This document shows positions 61,484 through 64,000 of a stretch of DNA of 64,000 bases, in pieces (positions within the stretch are counted from its first letter, which is position 1; every line of letters begins with the position of its first letter). The notes beneath the pieces were generated by a model that was not told where the DNA came from, made no database searches, and was given only the letters and a program-made list of their open reading frames with translations. The position numbers and the translations under genes were made by a program. This DNA comes from Edaphobacter lichenicola (GTDB lineage Bacteria > Acidobacteriota > Terriglobia > Terriglobales > Acidobacteriaceae). The stretch spans positions 1,302,001 through 1,366,000 of the forward strand of contig NZ_JACHDY010000001.1 of the NCBI RefSeq assembly GCF_014201315.1. Direction: 5' to 3'.

Positions 61484-62188
61484 CTAACCAGCAACAGGAA
61501 GCCGATCTCCCCTCGAACGCAGCCAGAGCTCCATAGCAATCGTGTTGATCGAAAAGCCGATCCAGAACGCAATGCCGAAGAACTGCCCGGGCTCAAGATG
61601 CGTCAACCGGCTCGTAGCGAAGAACACACCCATCACCGGCCGCGTCGTTGCAATGCCAAGAAGAATCGCAACCGACCGCAACATCCACCGCATCTTTTCA
61701 AGCGCCTCGCCCCGCCGCGCCGCCACAAAGGCTCGCCCCAGCGAAAACAAAAAGAAGCTATTGAACAGCAGCACCGCAGATCGCTCCACCCATCCACCAA
61801 CCGGATGGGCGCTCATGGCATACGCAGTCACCCCCACCCATACCCCCAGCGGAAAGAACAGTCGCTCCGCCCACACCGCACCGGATCGTTGCAACAGCAC
61901 AAACGGACTCAGAAGAACAAACGCCATCGCCGGAAGAATATGCGCAAGCGTCAAAGCAGCATGCGACGCGAACACCGCATCCAGGGCCGCCGTGGGTGAC
62001 GATCCACCCTGCGTCGGATTAGCAAGCACCGCCATTCGACGCAACACCACCGCAACCGCGATCACAACGCAGATCCAGAAAGCCACCTTCAGCCAGCGAG
62101 GATACCCATACGCACGATACCCAGAAGAGACACCGCGACCAGCACCCCCTCGCATCTCGATCACCCGTGCCGGAGCCTTCGCATCCAT
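61484..62188 (-). CDS. DUF2306-like membrane protein
   Basis: 234 residues with about six or seven membrane segments (VAFWICVVIAVAVVLRRMAV; LAHILPAMAFVLLSPFVLLQ; ERSAVLLFNSFFLFSLGRAF; FFGIAFWIGFSINTIAMEL). The pattern of an early conserved His (FASHAALTLAHI) and later RRGEALEKMRWMLRS fits DUF2306 proteins of unknown role. GGGAGGG lies just before the ATG. On the same strand as the pilC gene and 78 bp past its start side, so it may share transcripts with it. Confidence 0.7.
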   Translation of the reverse strand: MDAKAPARVIEMRGGAGRGVSSGYRAYGYPRWLKVAFWICVVIAVAVVLRRMAVLANPTQGGSSPTAALDAVFASHAALTLAHILPAMAFVLLSPFVLLQRSGAVWAERLFFPLGVWVGVTAYAMSAHPVGGWVERSAVLLFNSFFLFSLGRAFVAARRGEALEKMRWMLRSVAILLGIATTRPVMGVFFATSRLTHLEPGQFFGIAFWIGFSINTIAMELWLRSRGDRLPVAG

Positions 62189-62266
62189 AAACCCTCCCTG
62201 CCGCGAGGCCGAGCCGCACTCCGCTCAGGCCTCCAAAGGGTACGCAAAGAAGAATCCCGCCGTTCC

Positions 62267-63466
62267 CTACTGCCCGCCCGTTCCACCCGCACTTAGGCTG
62301 AAGATCGGCAGATACAGCGCAATCAGAATCGTCGTCACCACGAGCCCCATCATGATCAGGATCAGCGGCTCAATCAAACTCATCGCCGCCGTAAGATTCG
62401 TCTGCACATCCTCCTCAAAAAACTCCGCCACAGAATTCAACATCTGCGGCAGCGCACCAGTCGATTCGCCCACCTCGATCATCTCGATCGCCAGCTCCGG
62501 AAACACTTTCGTCGCCTGCAGACTGACCGACAAACCCTTCCCCTCGCGAACCGTCTCGACGGATTTATAGACCGCGCTCGCAATCTGCCGCGAATCGATC
62601 GACTTCGCCGCAGTCTCAAGCGACGGCACCAGCGGCAATCCACCCGTCAGCAGTGTCGAAAGCGTCCGCGAAAACAACCCCACCTGATACTTCAGCCACA
62701 CACTGCCAAACACCGGCAGCTTGATCCGAATCTTGTCGATCAGGCTAGCGCCCGCATCCGTCTTCGACCACCGATACAGCAAAAATCCAACCACACCCAC
62801 CACCACCGCAACATAAATCCCGTAAGCCTGCGCCTCCCGCCCCAGGTTCAGCAGGAACGTAGTCAACGCCGGCAGCTTCGTCCCCAACTGGTCATAGAGC
62901 TGCGCAAACCGCGGCACCACAAACGTGATCAGAAAGATAAACAGCGCAATCACCATCACCACCAGCAGCGCCGGATAGATCAGACTCGCCTTCAGCTTCT
63001 TCCGAAACGTCAGCGACACCCGCTGGAAGTCCAGGAACCGCTGCAGCACCTCCTCCAGATTTCCCGACCGCTCTCCCGCCAGCAGCGTGGTCGTATAAAC
63101 AATCGGAAATCCGCCCTGCGCCTCAAACGCCTGCGAGATCGACTCCCCCGTCTTCACCCGCGACGCCACATCCTCCAACTGCGCGCGAAAGTGCGGAATC
63201 TTCTGCCGCTTACCCAGCAGCTCCAGCGAGCCCAGAATCGGCAACCCCGCCTTGATCAACGTCAGAAACTGTTGATTGAAGACCAGAAACGTCTCCAGCT
63301 TCACCTTCTTCTTGCTCGCCCCCAGCGCACTCTTCGCCTTGACCGAATAGACGAAGTACCCCGCCTGCGTGAACCGCGCCTTCAGCTCCTCTGCCGTAGC
63401 CGCCGCGTGGCTCTGCTCCATCACCCGTCCACGCTCATCCGCCAGCTTGATCACAAACTCAGTCAT
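62267..63466 (-). CDS. pilC: Type IV pilus/type II secretion inner-membrane platform protein (PilC/GspF)
   Basis: About 399 residues. Two GspF domains, each with its membrane helices: FLVFNQQFLTLIKAGLPILG, AGERSGNLEEVLQRFLDFQR, LLVVMVIALFIFLITFVVPR, and in the second half LFSRTLSTLLTGGLPLVPSL, EVGESTGALPQMLNSVAEFF, LILIMMGLVVTTILIALYLP. The ATG at 63466 with CAGGG is preferred over a frame start at 63481. It forms the platform on which the PilB motor works. It is 2.5 kb away from pilB, separated by three unrelated genes and a repeat. Confidence 0.95.
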   Translation of the reverse strand: MTEFVIKLADERGRVMEQSHAAATAEELKARFTQAGYFVYSVKAKSALGASKKKVKLETFLVFNQQFLTLIKAGLPILGSLELLGKRQKIPHFRAQLEDVASRVKTGESISQAFEAQGGFPIVYTTTLLAGERSGNLEEVLQRFLDFQRVSLTFRKKLKASLIYPALLVVMVIALFIFLITFVVPRFAQLYDQLGTKLPALTTFLLNLGREAQAYGIYVAVVVGVVGFLLYRWSKTDAGASLIDKIRIKLPVFGSVWLKYQVGLFSRTLSTLLTGGLPLVPSLETAAKSIDSRQIASAVYKSVETVREGKGLSVSLQATKVFPELAIEMIEVGESTGALPQMLNSVAEFFEEDVQTNLTAAMSLIEPLILIMMGLVVTTILIALYLPIFSLSAGGTGGQ

Positions 63467-63735
63467 AAAACCCTGCAGCACCCGTTCAGCTAGAAGTTAC
63501 TCGTCCATCTTAGACGCTCCCGCCACCAAAACGCGTGTCAGAATGACACACCGTTACCATCCCCCAAACGGGTCACAATATTCTCAACGACCGCAAAACT
63601 GCGTTCCTGTACTATTTGTGAGACATTTCCGTCGCCACGAATAAATCTTTCAGGCGGCATGACTCCCCGAATAAAAGCACGGTACGAGATTCACAAACCT
63701 GTTCCCGCTGAGCATCTTTTGAAGGACATGCCACA

Positions 63736-64000
63736 ATGACTGCCACTCCTTGGTGCAAGACCCCCTCCGGAGCCCGTTCACTCCTCGCCTTCCTAATCAC
63801 CCTTCTCCTCACCCTCCCCGCCTTCTCTCAAACACCAATCTTTCCAGTACTTCCATTCGATTTCGCGCTCTTCCCATCGAGCACCTATGCATACGCGGAC
63901 TTCAATGGCGACGGTCAAGTGGACCAGGCCGCCCCAAACGGCATTAACGCGATAGGCATATCGTTCAACAATGGCGCGAATCACTCGCCAACCTTCGGCA
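63736..64000 (+). CDS. Secreted FG-GAP/VCBS-repeat protein, N-terminal part
   Basis: 88 codons to the right edge, no stop reached. Signal peptide (SLLAFLITLLLTLPAFSQ), then YADFNGDGQVDQA, the Asp/Asn-Gly calcium-binding loop typical of FG-GAP/VCBS propeller repeats. GAAGGA lies before the ATG. The full length and domains are outside the window. Confidence 0.75.
   Translation, partial: MTATPWCKTPSGARSLLAFLITLLLTLPAFSQTPIFPVLPFDFALFPSSTYAYADFNGDGQVDQAAPNGINAIGISFNNGANHSPTFG

Overview
The window looks like a chromosomal segment from an Acidobacteriota bacterium of the Terriglobia type (Edaphobacter, Granulicella and Terriglobus are the kind of genera meant). The evidence is two large FtsX/MacB-type 'ADOP' permeases, a propeller/Y_Y_Y sensor kinase, DUF5117-type zinc metalloproteases, penicillin acylase, the uppS-cdsA-dxr-rseP envelope genes, and GC-rich DNA with very C-rich stretches on the + strand. 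This assignment is inference from gene content; no rRNA, tRNA, CRISPR array, prophage or intact insertion sequence was seen.

Layout. 1-9.3 kb: end of a beta-helix secreted protein, NiCoT nickel/cobalt permease, DUF985 cupin, AzgA-type purine permease, a GH16 lipoprotein-sensor kinase operon, and ssb. 9.7-21 kb: two ADOP permeases, a YciI-like protein, a TPR protein, and a three-gene succinate dehydrogenase/fumarate reductase operon. 21.2-28.6 kb: a fluoride riboswitch with crcB, then cyaY, a family 2 glycosyltransferase, two secreted protease-like proteins and a stand-alone B12-binding protein. 28.7-34.1 kb (minus): an acyl-CoA cluster fitting leucine degradation (carboxyltransferase, unknown membrane protein, HMG-CoA lyase, enoyl-CoA hydratase, thioesterase, SDR). 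34.1-37.2 kb: small secreted and membrane proteins, pncA, an HD hydrolase and a zinc-ribbon XRE regulator. 37.3-44.5 kb: uppS, cdsA, dxr and rseP, interrupted by a His/Gly-rich PadR regulator with a DUF3861 gene. 44.7-53.4 kb: DHH phosphoesterase, CPBP protease, Na+/H+ antiporter, penicillin acylase, VOC protein and a BNR/YCF48-like protein. 53.4-63.5 kb (minus): a type IV pilus/type II secretion-like locus (pilB, pilM, pilN, pilO, PilP/GspC-like, Gly/Ser-rich pseudopilin, and a separated pilC). The right edge cuts a secreted FG-GAP protein.

The most unusual signal is not a gene. Five copies of a roughly 175-197 bp nested palindrome lie at 28563-28759, 39219-39412, 41329-41507, 46906-47078 and 60538-60732. 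The best copy has perfect 17-bp terminal inverted repeats and a perfect 18-bp central stem. Its inner arms come in two sequence types that are mixed between copies. In four of the five cases the element fills the gap between two convergent genes, ending 4-12 bp from both stop codons. A second, looser family (27812-28095 and 41584-41836) shares a GCGTGGCG core and ends in long G runs. A G-rich block from about 44.0 to 49.8 kb, with edges inside rseP and the penicillin acylase gene, breaks the otherwise C-rich + strand.
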